Below are positions 44,401 through 53,641 of a stretch of DNA of 64,000 nt, in pieces. The position numbers were made by a program, and so were the translations under genes. Location of the stretch: positions 74,600,300 to 74,664,299 of the forward strand of contig CM049314.1 of NCBI GenBank assembly GCA_026874595.1, read 5' to 3'. The DNA is from Sipunculus nudus (lineage: Eukaryota > Annelida > Sipuncula > Golfingiida > Sipunculidae). Below the pieces are notes generated by a model that was not told the DNA's origin, did not search any database, and saw only the letters and a list, made by a program, of their open reading frames with translations. Position 1 is the first letter of the stretch. Each line of letters opens with the position of its first letter.

Positions 44401-46517
44401 ACGCACAGTCTGACCTTGCCATCCTTTTTCCGCACCACTACCAAGGACGAAGCGTAATTGGAGCAACTCTCTCGGATTACCCCTTTTCGACATAGATCAC
44501 GTAAATGGTCCCTGACCTCCTTCCACTCTTGTGGGGGTATTCTGCGGTAGGCCTGCTGAACTGGCTCATCATCTGTAGTTCGGATGTGATGTTGGATCGT
44601 CTTGGTACATCCTAGTTGGTTCTTACCCAGGGTGAACACACCTTTGTACTTCCTTAGAAGAGTTTCAAACTGATGGCGATGGGTATCTGGAATCCCCTTA
44701 AGGTCAAAGTGGCTAAGAAAGTCTTCGTCATCGACGTCACACTTTGCCCTGCACAGTTGAATTTCATTACCGTCCAGACTTATGTCCAAATCTGGTATCG
44801 GGAATTCCGCAATTCCACTAACAACTCCGAGTCTTGTGTTTGGCCGCAAAGTGATATCAGTGTTACCTATATTGGCGACAGGCAATGAAAATGTTCTAAG
44901 ATCCTCTGCTACAACACCTGGAGTTAGGAGGATCGTAGGGGGGACACCTCCATGTACTGGTTCTACCACAGCGACTTCCTTACTGGCTGGCCGAATTAGC
45001 TTCACATAACTCATACTCTGTGCTGGAATGCATACCTCCTCCAATCCAGCTACTCTCGCGAATCCTGACGGCTCTGCTGTTAGAACTTCATGGTCTCCTT
45101 CTATCAAAGGTTGGTATTTCGTCAGACGAGACAAGAGATTAGTGCCTAAGACACCTGGTATCAATCGCCGTTTCTCGGTAGTTTCTGGAGTGTCCTTAAC
45201 CACCATCACACCAACGTCCTTGAGCTCCGTGCCATCAATTATAACATCAAGCACTACCACTCCCAAGTATGGAACTTCCATTCCATTTGCAGCTCGAAGT
45301 TTCAACCAACTCTCAGGTGGAACTTCATAACTGTGCCACAAGTTCTCATGAAAAAAGGTCTCACTAACAGTTGTGACCATGCTACCTGTATCAATTAGGC
45401 ACTTGGTTGGTACTCCTCCCATGACCACCTCAATGACTGGGCGACGGCCCACTGTCTGGTTCCACAGTCGGTCCCCTTCCGCATCCACAGAACAGTTCTC
45501 AGGAGGCTGACTTGACTCAGTCCTGCTGGGTCTCCGCTGTGACTTGACTTGCCGGTTCTGAGGGCAATCCCGGCGAATGTGTCCTATCTGGTTACAACTG
45601 AAACATCTTGGCCCACGCTCATTATCCTTGGCACTTATTGGGAGCAAACGCGCGATCTGTCTCTGTTGCTCCTCCCACTGCTTTTGCTGTTTATCTAACA
45701 GAGCAGCCTGTTGCTGCTGTTGAGTCTGTAGTAACTCTATCATTTTTTTCTGACCGGCAATAATCTCACACAGGCCACGCTCACTTAGTCCTGCATCTGT
45801 AGAATATACGGTTGGATCACGTTTGGCTGTACCACGACTCGTCCCTTGATCCTGGCGGTCTTCTTCCGCCCATCTGATGGCCTCTTCCCTAAGGGTTCTG
45901 AATGGTGTCTCTGGGAAATCACGGATCCGCCGCTTTAGTTCTCGTCTAAGCGATGGGTCGCGCACCTTCTCTGCAAAGTTATCTCTAAGGGCTCGATCTC
46001 TGTCGGGCAAACATCTCTCATCACGTTCCAGAGCTTTCTCCAAAATTTCCATCAAAGCATGTGAAAATCCCCTGAGGCTCTCTCCATCCTTCTGGCGACG
46101 ACTATAGAACTGATCAAGTAATTGTGCCGCAGACTGTCTCTCCCCAAATGCTTCACTTAGCAAGTCGAATATTCGCTCTGGATCGGCTCGATCATCTGGC
46201 GGTGCATAACGGACCTCGCACTTGGCTGGACCATCCAAATTTGTGAGTAGGAAATCAGCTGCTGCTTCTCTCTCCAATCCCTGGGCCCTCAAGGCTGCCC
46301 TAGCCTCTCTGATCCAGTCCTCTAGTGCCTTCGGTTCACCACCATATCTCTCCAATCGTCTCTGACTATACACGACTCGCATAACTCGTCCATCACCTTC
46401 AGCTCCGGGTCGCTGGGCTGCTTCACCTTCTCTAGCTCGATCACCACCTTCTAACTGAGCCATACGTTGCCTAAGCGTCGCCAGTTCGGCCTCAAGGTCA
46501 TCTCCGTTGTCCACCAT
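41475..46517 (-). CDS. Gag-pol polyprotein, copy 5 (1680 codons, intact)
   Basis: This is the copy next to the outermost 5' LTR, full length with all catalytic residues in place. Private replacements: Gly66 to Glu in Gag (ALEDWIRE), Pro691 to Ser just before the RT fingers motif (NYASSLVVV) and Arg to Leu near the C-terminus (CSGLLRTD). It carries the same alternatives as copies 1 and 4 at the sites that mark copies 2 and 3. Because LTR 6 is the array's 5'-most promoter, transcription started there would read this copy first and could terminate in LTR 5. Confidence 0.95.
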   Translation of the reverse strand: MVDNGDDLEAELATLRQRMAQLEGGDRAREGEAAQRPGAEGDGRVMRVVYSQRRLERYGGEPKALEDWIREARAALRAQGLEREAAADFLLTNLDGPAKCEVRYAPPDDRADPERIFDLLSEAFGERQSAAQLLDQFYSRRQKDGESLRGFSHALMEILEKALERDERCLPDRDRALRDNFAEKVRDPSLRRELKRRIRDFPETPFRTLREEAIRWAEEDRQDQGTSRGTAKRDPTVYSTDAGLSERGLCEIIAGQKKMIELLQTQQQQQAALLDKQQKQWEEQQRQIARLLPISAKDNERGPRCFSCNQIGHIRRDCPQNRQVKSQRRPSRTESSQPPENCSVDAEGDRLWNQTVGRRPVIEVVMGGVPTKCLIDTGSMVTTVSETFFHENLWHSYEVPPESWLKLRAANGMEVPYLGVVVLDVIIDGTELKDVGVMVVKDTPETTEKRRLIPGVLGTNLLSRLTKYQPLIEGDHEVLTAEPSGFARVAGLEEVCIPAQSMSYVKLIRPASKEVAVVEPVHGGVPPTILLTPGVVAEDLRTFSLPVANIGNTDITLRPNTRLGVVSGIAEFPIPDLDISLDGNEIQLCRAKCDVDDEDFLSHFDLKGIPDTHRHQFETLLRKYKGVFTLGKNQLGCTKTIQHHIRTTDDEPVQQAYRRIPPQEWKEVRDHLRDLCRKGVIRESCSNYASSLVVVRKKDGKVRLCVDYRKLNRKVKRDQFPLPRINETLDALGGAQMFSTLDLASAYHQVEVAPADRHKTAFTTPMGLYEFLRMPFGLSNSPATWSRLMGRIFREDILQTLLVYLDDVIVFSGTLEEHLERLENVFRKLAANGLKLEPGKCMFLREKVRFLGHVISKEGVATDPDKLSAVRDWPHPTTQRELKQFLGFVSYYRRFVKGFATIARPLHKLDASLQGSTVRGKRFRRSIPIGTHWGPEHDSAFQELKRQLVSEPVVLAFPDFSRRFILETDASHEGLGAVLSQEYEGRLRVITYASRALRGAEKSPSCYSSKRLEMLALKWAVTEKLREYLQGSEFIVFTDNNPLCYLMSTSKLPAVEQRWASALAPFNFTIKYRPGKRNTNADALSRQSSRPWDTDSAMTCELEVPEFLARVVNTTVLPLEVQESAISEALEADHEMEPERRKATILPEIDNSSLGDLQRNDPVIGPVYRSVLQQQKPSLRCRREEDTLTKLLYQQWERLKMEDQVLKRELIHPHSGKMKQVVLPSVLKDKVLHGCHVAHGHQGLERTENTIRSRCYWPRMSKDIKDFLDTCSRCVLAKKEKVRTPLGSLRATKPLEVVAIDFTILEPSADGKENVLIMTDVFTKWTVAVATRDQKAVTVARTLVREWFHRYGAPQRIHSDQGRDFEANIVRHLCHLYGIQRSHTTPYHPAGNGQAERFNRTMHDLLRTLEPKKKRRWSDYLGEVVFAYNTTIHSSTGHSPFFLMYGREPRLPVDSLFGNPAIEEEPIEYKDWTEQHREKLRDMYETVQRRLAEMGERQKKHYDRRTKPAPLVIGQYVYLRDRSIRGRQKIQDAYHPAVWQILDQLPGKDVYKVQKTNGSAPKWVNRSEMREALPTTSDTSPGETIPQNDPETAPDLDDDHWIVEYQSGPTQDEPIPIMVQRDDTSREDQDVRCSGLLRTDRRNAGFHSNIGHWPRSILDSVRPQTNSVSVEFRQHKETTV

Positions 46518-46861
46518 TCTGTCAGTCTACCAACAATACTGCGATGAAGTAGATCTCTGGACCACCAGACGTTCGTTGGCCAACCACCTTTTATACTACT
46601 GACAAGTACTAGCCTATCCCACTTCTGACACCAGTTTTGTAAACGGTCGGGAGCAAGTATATTGCACTTGGGTTGAGTCTCAATCACACAATCTACTCCC
46701 TCTTGAGTTCGATATAGGCCAACAACACAGTTTGTGCCGTTCGTACACTGTTTAATGTCAGTAGATACACAAGTTTGTTTCTCAGTAGCGAATACACAGT
46801 AAAACAAAGGTGGTTGACTTCTGCAACAAATACAAAAGAAAAATGCGTTAGACGCTTGCAT
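46451..46861 (-). CDS. Upstream ORF in the leader, 136 codons, overlapping the gag start
   Basis: This ORF starts inside the LTR, crosses the primer binding site and ends 66 bases beyond the gag ATG in another frame. Equivalent ORFs lie at 19642-20052, 26347-26757, 33053-33463 and 39746-40156, and a truncated one in LTR 1 (13081-13347). The first ~74 residues are Cys-rich (FFFCICCRSQ, QTCVSTDIKQCTNGTNC); the rest is translated leader. I do not recognise it as a protein. Its ATG (46861) and a second upstream ATG (46881) both lie in the candidate LTR intron, so its likeliest role, if any, is to block gag translation on unspliced RNA. Confidence 0.3.
   Translation of the reverse strand: MQASNAFFFCICCRSQPPLFYCVFATEKQTCVSTDIKQCTNGTNCVVGLYRTQEGVDCVIETQPKCNILAPDRLQNWCQKWDRLVLVSSIKGGWPTNVWWSRDLLHRSIVGRLTEWWTTEMTLRPNWRRLGNVWLS
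46616..46633 (-). promoter_or_regulatory. Primer binding site, copy 5
   Basis: Same 18-base tRNA-Leu match, four bases from LTR 6. This is the PBS that would serve a transcript started in the outer 5' LTR. Confidence 0.85.
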
Positions 46862-48046
46862 GGTTCATCTTCACATAACATGTATCATAATACCCATTAT
46901 AGATATACAACATACAGTGGTTAGCTTACCTGATTAAGCCTACGATGGTATCTCATATCTCAACAGACAATAGACACCCTATGCCTATTATAGACAAATG
47001 TCTCATGACTCGACATATATAACTCTTAATAAGCCATTACTTTATCCTCAACGCTCTGTTTATAATATCCCATTATTCATAACAATAGTAGCATTCCTGA
47101 TATCAAATGTCCTTCTGATAATATGTACTGGACAACTTTACTTCATTCACAATAAAAGGGATAATATGTATCAACTCAACTCTCATAGGAAAAACCTCTC
47201 AGCATATTAATAATCCTCTTTACTGTCTTTGACTCCATGGTCAATGAACAATAGTAGAAACATCACAATGGCACAGTCCTTCATAGTATTGTATACTAAG
47301 TACATCAATAGTACATAACAACAGTATTAAATAATACAGTTACTGATATAATAGTTCCCTCTCTCTCTGCTAACATGATAATAAACTGGGGTACACAATC
47401 CACTGGCTTATATCTCTGACAGTAACAAAAATCAGTTCAAGTAAGGATTACTCCAACAAATATCCCTACATATTACTACTGACGTGACGGCTCTCATTGG
47501 ACATGCCAACTTCAACAAGATTTTAGGTGCTGATAACATCGCATCTTTCGTAAAATACATATATATAAAGAACACCATCAATCCAGGGCCTCACATATAA
47601 TTGTTACGTCATTTTACTCTCAACAGTTAATATTACAGCCTCACCGCATCTGACAGTGGCTTTAAACCTGGTATATTACGCAGAAAATTATTCATATATG
47701 GCGGGCTGGTCGGTCAACATAAGCCTTCCCCCTTAATTATTCATCTGCGTCTGTTACACGACTTACACAGCATGACAACTTAAAAACAATATCTCTCATG
47801 CTAGCTGGGCTATTAATGTACCAAACAATACTAACCTGCAACGAACTTTCAGTCTGGAAATGTTTTTCTACTGAGAAAGACTTCGAGAGAAGCTTCACCC
47901 GCGCTCTCAATCAAACAACATGGCGACATCAGACAAAAACAAGCTGATGCAACTTCCGCAGACTGGCTCCTTGCTCATAAGCGTTTAAATAGCATATTAC
48001 ATTATAGACTGGTCCCTGCTCCTACGCATTTATACGTCCTGTTACA
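46638..48046 (-). repeat. LTR 6 (outermost 5' LTR of the array)
   Basis: 1409 bp with the same TG...CA ends. T at 47355 is shared with LTR 2 only. It is followed by the right GAGG target duplication. Confidence 0.95.
46821..46929 (-). other. Candidate 109-nt intron in the LTR leader
   Basis: The minus strand has a donor CAG/GTAAGC at 46929, a branch-point-like TCTAAC about 27 nt before the acceptor, a T-rich tract (CATTTTTCTTTTGTATTTG) and an acceptor TTGCAG/AAG ending at 46821. It is present in all six LTRs (13307-13415 in LTR 1). Splicing would remove seven ATGs. The 303 bases from the acceptor to the gag ATG (46820-46518) contain none. Confidence 0.45.
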
Positions 48047-48050
48047 GAGG
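48047..48050. repeat. Target site duplication GAGG, right copy
   Basis: It matches 13120-13123 and restores the interrupted family A unit. Confidence 0.75.
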
Positions 48051-50440
48051 TCTCAAAAATAGAGAAAAAAATCGTAAAAATAAAAAAATACAGGTGGCGC
48101 CTACATACTGCCGAAGATGATGACACATTCCATGATCAATATCCATGCAAAGAATCATGGTGATCACTGCAATTGTTGTTTAGATACTTGAGCTTTTGTA
48201 TCAAATTGTCCATTATTCTGCTGAGCTAAAAACACTTAATGGTCAATATCCATGCAAAGAATCATGATGATCTCCGTATTAGTTGTTCAGATACTTCAGC
48301 TTTTGTATCAAATTGTCCATTATTCTGAGGGATACTTCAGAGTCCTATAGCTTGAAGGATATGGGTAACAGAGACCTAATTTCAAGTTTCCACAGGAACT
48401 CTTCATCGGCCTCCTTGCATGACAAGAATGAAGTTTCTAGGTCCAGTTGTTGCAATTTGTACCCTCTTGATAGAAAACATAGGTGGCGCCACCAGTCTGC
48501 AGGAACTGATGGAACATCTCATAATCAATATGTATGCCAAAAATCATGACCATCAGTGATGTAGTTATTGAGATATTGAAGTTTTTGTATGAAATTTTTT
48601 ACTACTCTGGGGGGGGTACTTTGGGGCCCCATTGCTCGAAGGATATGGGTAACAGAGACCTAATTTCTGGTTTCCATGGAGACTTTTCATAGGTCTTCTA
48701 GTGTGTTGAGAATGAAGATTCTAAGTCCAGTCGTTACTATTTGTGCCATGCTAACAGATGACAGCATCCTTAAAGGTCTCAAAAATAGAGGAAAAAATCG
48801 TAAAAAATCGAACGATACAGGTGGTGCCACCAGTCTGCAGGAAGTGATGACACATCTCATGATCAATAGTTATGCCACACATCATAGTTAATGAGATATT
48901 GAAGTTTTTGTATGAAATTTTTTACTTTTCTTGGGGGTACTTTAGGGCTCCATAGCTCAAAGAATATGGGTAACAGAGACCTAATTTTGGTTTCCATCGA
49001 GACTTTTCATAGGTCTCTCAGTGTGTCGAGAATGAAGATTCTAGGTCCAGTCGTTATGATTTGTGCCACGTTAACAGATGACAGCATCCTTAAAGGTCTC
49101 AAAAATAGAGGAAAAAATCGTAAAAAATCAAACAATACAGGTGGCGCCACAAGTCTGCAGGAACTGATGGAACATTTCATAATCAATAGGTATGCCAAAA
49201 ATCATGACCATCAGTGATGTAGTTATTGAGATATTGAAGTTTTTGTATGAAATTTTTTACTACTGGGGGGGGGGGGGGGTAGTACTTTGGGGCCCCATAG
49301 CTCTAAGGATATGGTTAACAGAGACCTAATATCTGGTTTCCAAGGATATTTTTCATGGACCTCTCAGTGGGTCTAGAATGAAGATTCTAGGTCCAGTCGT
49401 TACGATTTGTGCCATGCTAACAGATGACAGCATCCTTAAAGGTCTCATAAATAGAGGAAAAAATCGTAAAAAATCGAACAATAAAGGTGGCACCACCAGT
49501 CTGCAGGAAGTGATGACACATCTCATGATCAATAGTTATGCCACAAATCATGACCATCAGTCAAGTAGTTAATGAGATATTGAAGTTTTTGTATGAAATT
49601 TTTTACTTTTCTTGGGGGTACTTTGGGGCTCCATAGCTCGAAGAATATGGGTAACAGAGACCTAATTTCTGGTTTCCATGGAGACTTTTCATAGGTCTCT
49701 CAGTGTGTCAAGAATGAAGATTCTAGGTCCAGTGTTTACGATTTTCGCCTTGTTAACAGATGTTTACATTTTGAAAGGTCTCAAAAATAGAGAAAAAAAT
49801 TCGTAAAAAATTGAACGATACAGGTGGCGCCACCAGTCTGCAGGAAGTGATGGAACATCTCATGATCAATATATCTGACAAAAATCATGACCATCAGTCA
49901 AGTATTTAATGAAATATTGAAGTTTTTGTTTGAAATTTTTTACTTTTCTGGGGGGTAGTTTGGGGCCCCGTAGCTGAAAGGATATGGGTAACAGAGACCT
50001 AATTTCTGGTTTCCATGGAGACTTTTCATAGGTCTCTCAGTGTGTCGAGAATGAAGATTCTAAGTCCAGTCATTACGATTTGTGCCTTGTTAACAGATGT
50101 TCACATTTTTAAAGGTCTCAAAAATAGAGAAAAAAATTCGTAAAAAATCGAAAAATACAGGTGGCGCCACCAGTCTTCAGGAACTGATGGAACCTCTCAT
50201 GATCAATATGTATGCCAAAAATCATGACCATCAGTCAAGTTGTTAATGAGATATTGAAGTTTTTGTATGAAATTTTGGACTTTTCTGGGGGGTACTTTGG
50301 GGCCCCATAGCTCGAAGGATATGGGTAACAGAGACCTAATTTCTGGTTTCCAAGGAGATTTTTCATGGACCTCCCAGGATGTCAAGTAAGACGATTCCAG
50401 TTCTAGCGGTTACGATTTGTGCCTGGTTAACGGACAGACA
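48051..50440. repeat. Family A tandem array, ~335-bp units
   Basis: The palindrome or a variant marks the units at 48093 (partial), 48482, 48820, 49140, 49486, 49823 and 50160, with spacings of 338, 320, 346, 337 and 337 from the second one on. Conserved blocks are CACCAGTCTGCAGGAA, GGGGTACTTTGGGGCCCCAT, GGATATGGGTAACAGAGACC, GATTCTAGGTCCAGT and CGATTTGTGCC. A G run lies at 49265-49279. ORFs of up to ~100 codons recur out of register and are not genes. Confidence 0.9.
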
Positions 50441-50530
50441 GACAGACAGACAGACGGACAGACAGACGGACGATGGACAAAGAGTGATCGCTATAGCTCA
50501 GATGACTTTCAGTCAGCTGAGCTAAAAATA
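50441..50530 (+). repeat. GACA/GACG microsatellite and family A terminal hairpin
   Basis: (GACA)n and GACGGAC repeats at about 50431-50478 are followed by AAAGAGTGATCGCTATAGC and the hairpin 50495-50523, then A-rich sequence. Confidence 0.8.
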
Positions 50531-50783
50531 TAAATATTCAAATTTTTCCTGTTAGTGCTGTGGATATAATTTCACAGCATGTACATCTGTTAAAATCTGA
50601 AATTTGAAACCAATTGATCAAAAACTGTAGATTTTATTCAAGTTTCCAGGTACCATGTCTTCATTGTTTGCATCAGATCAGTATAAATGCAGTGTACTGG
50701 GCAGTTACATAACACCTTCAGGTCTGACCTACTGCCACTGTGAGTGTCTGGGTCAGGCTGGGTCAGGCAGTAATTACCAGAGA
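50531..50783. repeat. Family D fragment
   Basis: CCTGTTAGTGCTGTGGAT, AATTTGAAACCAATTGATCA and ATTATTCAAGTTT-like blocks repeat the order seen at about 10325-10445. Confidence 0.6.
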
Positions 50784-50915
50784 GCCTCTCTTTCTCTCTC
50801 TCTCTCTGGCAGTCTAGGTCTCTCTTTCTCTCTCTTTCTCTCCTCTGCTTTTTCTCTTTCTTTCTCCATCTTTCTTTCTCTCTTTCTCTCTCTCTCCCTC
50901 TCTCCCTAATTGCCT
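50784..50915. repeat. TC-rich microsatellite
   Basis: About 130 bp of CT, TTTC and CTCC runs. The Arg/Glu-rich minus ORF and Ser/Leu-rich plus ORF across it are low-complexity artefacts. Confidence 0.9.
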
Positions 50916-52261
50916 CCCTTGCTCCCTCCATCCCATTCTGTTGACAGGTACTATAAACTAGATACATTAGCTATAAATGTTGATGCAATTTAGAAATGTG
51001 AATCAACTGAAATATTCACAATCACATGTATGTTACTGTAAATTTATAGTAACATTCGGAAACTTGGATTAAAATTATGTTATGAAAAAAAGGAATAAAT
51101 GCAAATATTGTTAATTTTTTCTTGGCTCAGTAGAATGGGGAAAAAAATTATTTGCTTTGTTTCTCCATCTTTCTTTCTGTTTTAAATATTTAATGTTTAT
51201 GAATAAACTTTTTTTTATAAGCACTGTTGAATTAAATTTCATATCCTGTATGTATATGCAAGGATGTTGTAACTCTCACCATCCCCTTCTTCATCCCACT
51301 GAGGCTTTGCTCCTTGGCACTGTGAACAATAGTTCTATGGCTATAGCATAAAATTTAATAATTAAAGAAAATATCTACAGAGAGACAGAGGCATTGTAAC
51401 TCTGATCATAACACAACACCCCTCCCCCTCCCCCCTATCAAGTCATTGCACCTGTGGAATGATGACGTTTTGGCAACTGTATACATATCATAAAATTGAT
51501 AAAAAAGGTTTACCAAATAAATTGGATCTCATCAGACAAATGTGTAAACTGTTGAACTGTCAACAGCTTATCAAAAAGGTAACCAATGGAAAGGCATGGT
51601 CAGGTCTCAAATATTATTTGCAACATTTTCTTCAATCATATAAACCAACCATGGCCCAGATTACCTCTTCCTCTCAAACATTATCTACATTTCATCATAT
51701 TTTTAAGATTTTAATCTTCCAGGTGGTTCAGTACTGTTGACCATTTGTCCATAGGTACCTATGTACATGCCAGAAATTATGTCAATATTGTGTAATATGT
51801 AGACGTGAGGGGCATCAAAATAATGCACCTTGTCAAGACCGATCTTGTCAAGATATTATGACATACAGTCACAAATTCATAAATCCCCTCATCAGTATAG
51901 TTAATCATAACCTTTTATCTGTCGAATTGAACTCTTGCAGTTTTCCATACACTATAGATCCTTCAACAAATAGCCTTATCATCATTATACCACTGCTTAG
52001 CATACTGTCATTGCATTCATATTTGCTCAAATAAATTGCTTTTTTCGACCCCTCCCAAATAAATAAAAAATAAACCACTATATTTTACTCCATATTAATC
52101 CACCAGTCAGGTTATTTCATATATCATTTACTCACATATGACATTATATTCCTTTATAAAACCCAACATGACCATGCTATTCTAAGCTTTATCTACTCAA
52201 TATAGTTTCACAATGGTGATACATTTATAGTCCAATCAGGATCAGCTGAGCGCCGTGACCC
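50916..52261. other. AT-rich non-coding DNA
   Basis: A family D scrap is at about 51750-51800. A plus ORF of 93 codons (51459-51740) is unlike anything I know, and I see no splice sites that make it an exon. Otherwise no signal. Confidence 0.4.
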
Positions 52262-53302
52262 ATGGGTCCTTTGTTTTCTCATGGTTTGTGTAGATTTCTC
52301 TTTGCTTGTGTAAGTTGAAGTCTGAACTTCCATCTCAGCAGTTTTTGGTTTTGGTGGTGCCCTGTCAGGTAGGTGGTCATAACTGGGTGCTCGGTTTCCA
52401 TAGGCGAAGTTGGTCGGCTCCCTGGCAATGTCACTTGCTGTTTAGCGGGCGAATATCTAGCTGTTGTCTTGTATTCTTTGTAGGCCCGGCAACCTTTATA
52501 CGCTGTAGAGTGATTCCCTGAACAATTTCCACACGTGAAATTGTTTTCGGTACACTGTTTTGTTGAATGGTTTGTTGTTCCACACCTGTAACACTTGGCA
52601 TTGTTTGTGCACGAGCGTCCGTGATGACCCCAGCCTACAGAGTACCCAGTCGTAATGAAAGGAGTAGCAGTCAACATTACAGAAGCTGACCTTTTACATG
52701 TGCTGAAAGAAGAAAACAACAACCCAGTGACAGTAATAAGACTGAAAAACCGGCCGCAGAAGGGGATCTCGACCGCTGAATAAGGCTCTATTGTAAACCG
52801 TTCCGGTCCAATGAAGATACCGGAGTTAAGCGCTGTAGTGGCTTGTTCTTGGGTACTGTAGATCACTTTTAACTCGCATAATGGGTTCTCCTTTGCGGTT
52901 TTTCAGTTTTTATTACTGTCACTAGGTTGTTGTTTTCTTCTTTCAGCATATGTAAAAGGTCAGCTTCTGTAATGTTGACTGCTACTCCTTTCATTACGAC
53001 TGGGTATACTCTGTAGGTTTTCTGTTTGGTTTTCCAATACAACGCCTTGGCTTGTGTTGAACAGTTGTAATCTCTGCGATGTCCTTAAACTCTGGTATGG
53101 ACTTCCAGGTGTTCAAGTTCAATAGCCGGGGTCCCGTAGCTGATGTAGTTGTGTGTAGATACAACTTGTTTCTGGTTGTCGCAATGGTGTCAAAGCAGAT
53201 ATCTGGGTATATCTTCTTGATAACAATGATAAGTCGATACCGGATAAACTTGTTACCAAGTATATCCGGCGCTATACCATGGACTAAGTATCCAATGTCC
53301 AT
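52262..53302 (-). pseudogene. ORF1 of an I/Jockey-type non-LTR retrotransposon, broken
   Basis: ORF1 proteins of this class bind the element RNA. The minus ATG at 53302 (context CCATGGACATTG) starts an N-terminal part (MDIGYLVHG...). That frame stops at 52994, while the continuation lies in another frame, so there is at least one frameshift between about 53080 and 53020. A middle part follows (VIYSTQEQATTALNSG, GPERFTIEPY), then CCHC knuckles: KCYRCGTTNHSTKQC is complete, TCGNCSGNHSTAYKGC is the C-x2-C-x3-H-x6-C knuckle typical of Jockey/I Gag, and an earlier one keeps only its GHHGRSC half. The tail is Pro/Thr-rich with PMETE. The first half of knuckle one is replaced by an inverted copy of an upstream ORF1 segment (52634-52752). 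No endonuclease/RT ORF2 follows, so this is a truncated copy. Confidence 0.75.
52634..53017. repeat. Inverted duplication inside ORF1
   Basis: Arm 52634-52752 is the reverse complement of 52896-53017 with a few mismatches (for example catGTgctg against catATgctg, ccCagtg against ccTagtg) and a 2-bp gap. The spacer is about 143 bp. The left arm also reads as ORF1 protein on the plus strand (TEADLLHVLKEENNN). Confidence 0.85.
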
Positions 53303-53641
53303 GGTACTATAGTTGTGGTCTTCTGAACACTGTATATAGCCTCTGTAGGTCTGAATAGACGTGTGTACACTCTAAGAGCTAGCTCACGACTCTCAGCCCC
53401 ATCGCGTAGACGCTGGGCTGGGTGGCCACTTACGCAATCAGACCGGAGAGACCAGAACTAATAGTTAACGGCTGGACATCAGTGTACGCCTTGACCTGTA
53501 TATGTAAAAGTGTGTACTTTGTAACAATATAACAGAAAAATAATATATTTACAGTACCCATTCTACACTCTGCAGACATGGTCTGGGGGCAAGTGGACGT
53601 GTACCACAATATTTAGAGTGGAATAGTGCCTATGTTGTAAA
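53303..53641. other. Probable 5' leader of the non-LTR element, then unique DNA
   Basis: GC-rich sequence with GGCTGGGTGGCC-type blocks lies directly upstream of the ORF1 start to about 53480. Nothing recognisable follows. Confidence 0.35.

Larger units (their letters stand above)
13124..48046 (-). mobile_element. Ty3/Gypsy LTR retrotransposon present as a five-unit tandem array with shared LTRs
   Basis: Six 1409-bp LTRs alternate with five ~5.3-kb internal regions, all transcribed on the minus strand; the repeat period is 6705 (6706 and 6693 where copies 3 and 4 carry indels). Minus-strand LTRs begin TGTAACAGG and end CGTTTACA (TG...CA with a 5-bp inverted end). Each is followed by AAAC and an 18-base match to the 3' end of a tRNA-Leu. 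A purine-rich tract (AAAGGGGCG) precedes the 3' LTR. A single element would be about 8.1 kb. There is no env: only about 130 bp separate the gag-pol stop from the 3' LTR. The gag-PR-RT-RNaseH-IN order with YLDD and DD35E places it in Ty3/Gypsy (Metaviridae); I cannot name the clade. The copies are nearly identical but carry private differences. Confidence 0.95.

Noticed and set aside
14650-46600. Many plus- and minus-strand ORFs of 60-119 codons repeated every 6.7 kb (e.g. 16218-16577, 16868-17209, 18219-18521)
   Set aside because: They are shadows of the gag-pol frame, recur only because the element is repeated and have no recognisable motif.
13124-48046. Array as a pure assembly artefact
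   Set aside because: Private differences in copies 1, 3, 4 and 5 and in individual LTRs, and exact restoration of the target unit, argue for real copies; only long-read depth can settle it.
48283-49572. Recurring plus ORFs of 60-100 codons containing MKILGPVV, LKGLKNRGKNRKKSN and TGGATSLQE
   Set aside because: They read through family A units, differ in frame and length between units and show no coding signal.
50638-50967. 109-codon Arg/Glu-rich minus ORF and Ser/Leu-rich plus ORF
   Set aside because: Both are translations of the TC microsatellite.
51459-51740. 93-codon plus ORF (WQLYTYHKIDKKG...)
   Set aside because: No splice signals, no known motif and AT-rich context; listed only inside the non-coding stretch.
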